From: an uncultured Bacilli bacterium
Lineage (GTDB): Bacteria; Bacillota_I; Bacilli_A; RF39; UBA660
Length of the DNA stretch: 5,521 bases
Reading direction: 5' to 3'
Assembly: GCA_947630515.1 (NCBI GenBank)
Contig: CANRHY010000069.1
Location: 1 to 5,521 of the forward strand
The first letter of the stretch is position 1. Each line of letters opens with the position of its first letter. This document shows positions 5,135 through 5,521 of this stretch, piece after piece. The translations under genes were made by a program, and so were the position numbers. The notes beneath the pieces are model-generated. The model was not told where the DNA came from, did not search any database, and saw nothing but the letters and a program-made list of their open reading frames with translations.

Positions 5135-5521
5135 CTAATCTAAATCATAAAGTTCATTATATTTTTTCTCTAAATCACTATCAGTAATCTTAATACCATT
5201 TTCTTCTCTTAAAGCAAGTAATGCTTTAGTATTAAAACCATCTTCTGTTTCTAATTCACTAGCAATCTTACTTATAATAGAATCTTTTACTTTATCTAAC
5301 TCTTCTTTATCATTTTGTTTAGTTTTCAAAATAATATGGTATCCATATTGACTCTTTACTGGTGTTAAAGTATATTTACCTACTTCAAGACTTTTAGCTG
5401 CTTCAAAGAAGTTCTCATCATAATTACTTCTATCGTTAAATGTACCTAAAGACCCACCTTTATCTTTAGTTTGGTCATCATCACTTAATTCTTTAGCTAA
5501 AGCACTGAAATCTTCACCATT
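5135..5521 (-). CDS. prsA: PrsA-like foldase, parvulin-type peptidyl-prolyl isomerase (N-terminal part outside window)
   Basis: The minus-strand frame is open from the right edge to the stop at 5137-5135, giving the C-terminal 128 residues. It contains the second half of a rotamase (parvulin) domain. Visible blocks, numbered from the first visible residue, are GEDFSALAKELSDD (2-15), KGGSLGTF (21-28), FFEAAKSLEVGKYTLTPVKS (38-57) and YGYHIILK (59-66, with the conserved His at 62). A helical tail of about 60 residues follows (KEELDKVKDSIISKIASEL and GIKITDSDLEKKYNELYDLD), as in PrsA, where the N- and C-terminal segments pack into a chaperone domain. PrsA proteins are membrane-anchored lipoproteins that fold exported proteins; signal peptide and lipobox would be beyond the edge. 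A soluble SurA/PpiC-type relative is the main alternative, but the context and tail favour PrsA. Confidence 0.85.
   Translation of the reverse strand, partial: NGEDFSALAKELSDDDQTKDKGGSLGTFNDRSNYDENFFEAAKSLEVGKYTLTPVKSQYGYHIILKTKQNDKEELDKVKDSIISKIASELETEDGFNTKALLALREENGIKITDSDLEKKYNELYDLD

Noticed and set aside
1..5521. Template repeat, reverse transcriptase, CRISPR array, tRNA or rRNA genes in the window
   Set aside because: I saw no second copy of the cassette, no reverse-transcriptase motifs in any frame, no regularly spaced direct repeats and no tRNA-like cloverleaf. All gaps between genes are under 100 bases.

Overview
The window looks like chromosomal DNA from a very AT-rich, low-GC Gram-positive bacterium. 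RF39-like or Erysipelotrichia/Mollicutes-related uncultured gut Bacilli fit best, but the taxon is inferred from gene content and style, not from a marker. Genes are small and tightly packed, third codon positions are mostly A, Shine-Dalgarno sites are strong (AGGAAGTGA, GAGGAG, AGGTG), and the -10 boxes are near-consensus TATAAT. All Trp codons I checked are TGG, and no gene in the window ends in TGA.

Region 1 (1-1728, + strand) is accessory. It holds the 3' part of a large surface-type protein with a beta-rich repeat and then a C-type-lectin/FGE-like C-terminal domain. About 150 bp near its 3' end (about 1257-1412) switch abruptly to roughly 50% GC and become strongly depleted in A on the coding strand. 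This stretch contains a run of NNC/NNT codons followed by an A-poor VRPVLSLKS block. That is what the variable region (VR) of a diversity-generating retroelement (DGR) target looks like. No reverse transcriptase, template repeat (TR) or Avd-like gene is in the window, so the rest of the system would have to lie elsewhere. A 77-residue XRE-type regulator follows 10 nt after the stop, with its Shine-Dalgarno site overlapping the end of the target gene.

Region 2 (1734-5095, + strand) is a series of short transcription units with mostly housekeeping character. They are an unrecognised 111-residue protein, a 611-residue DUF2779-type protein that appears to fuse a Cas4/RecB-like Fe-S nuclease module to a DEDDy exonuclease-like domain, rpoZ (RNA polymerase omega) and recX (RecA modulator). 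Most units have their own promoter a few nucleotides before the Shine-Dalgarno site. Terminators overlap the gene ends wherever one can be seen.

Region 3 (5135-5521, - strand) is the C-terminal part of a PrsA-like parvulin foldase. It converges on recX, and the two share a bidirectional terminator at 5091-5134.

Functionally, the right-hand part is transcription, recombination/nuclease and secretion-folding machinery. The left end is a probable hypervariable surface display protein. The possible exciting system is the DGR target cassette, together with the coupled regulator and the dual-nuclease protein.
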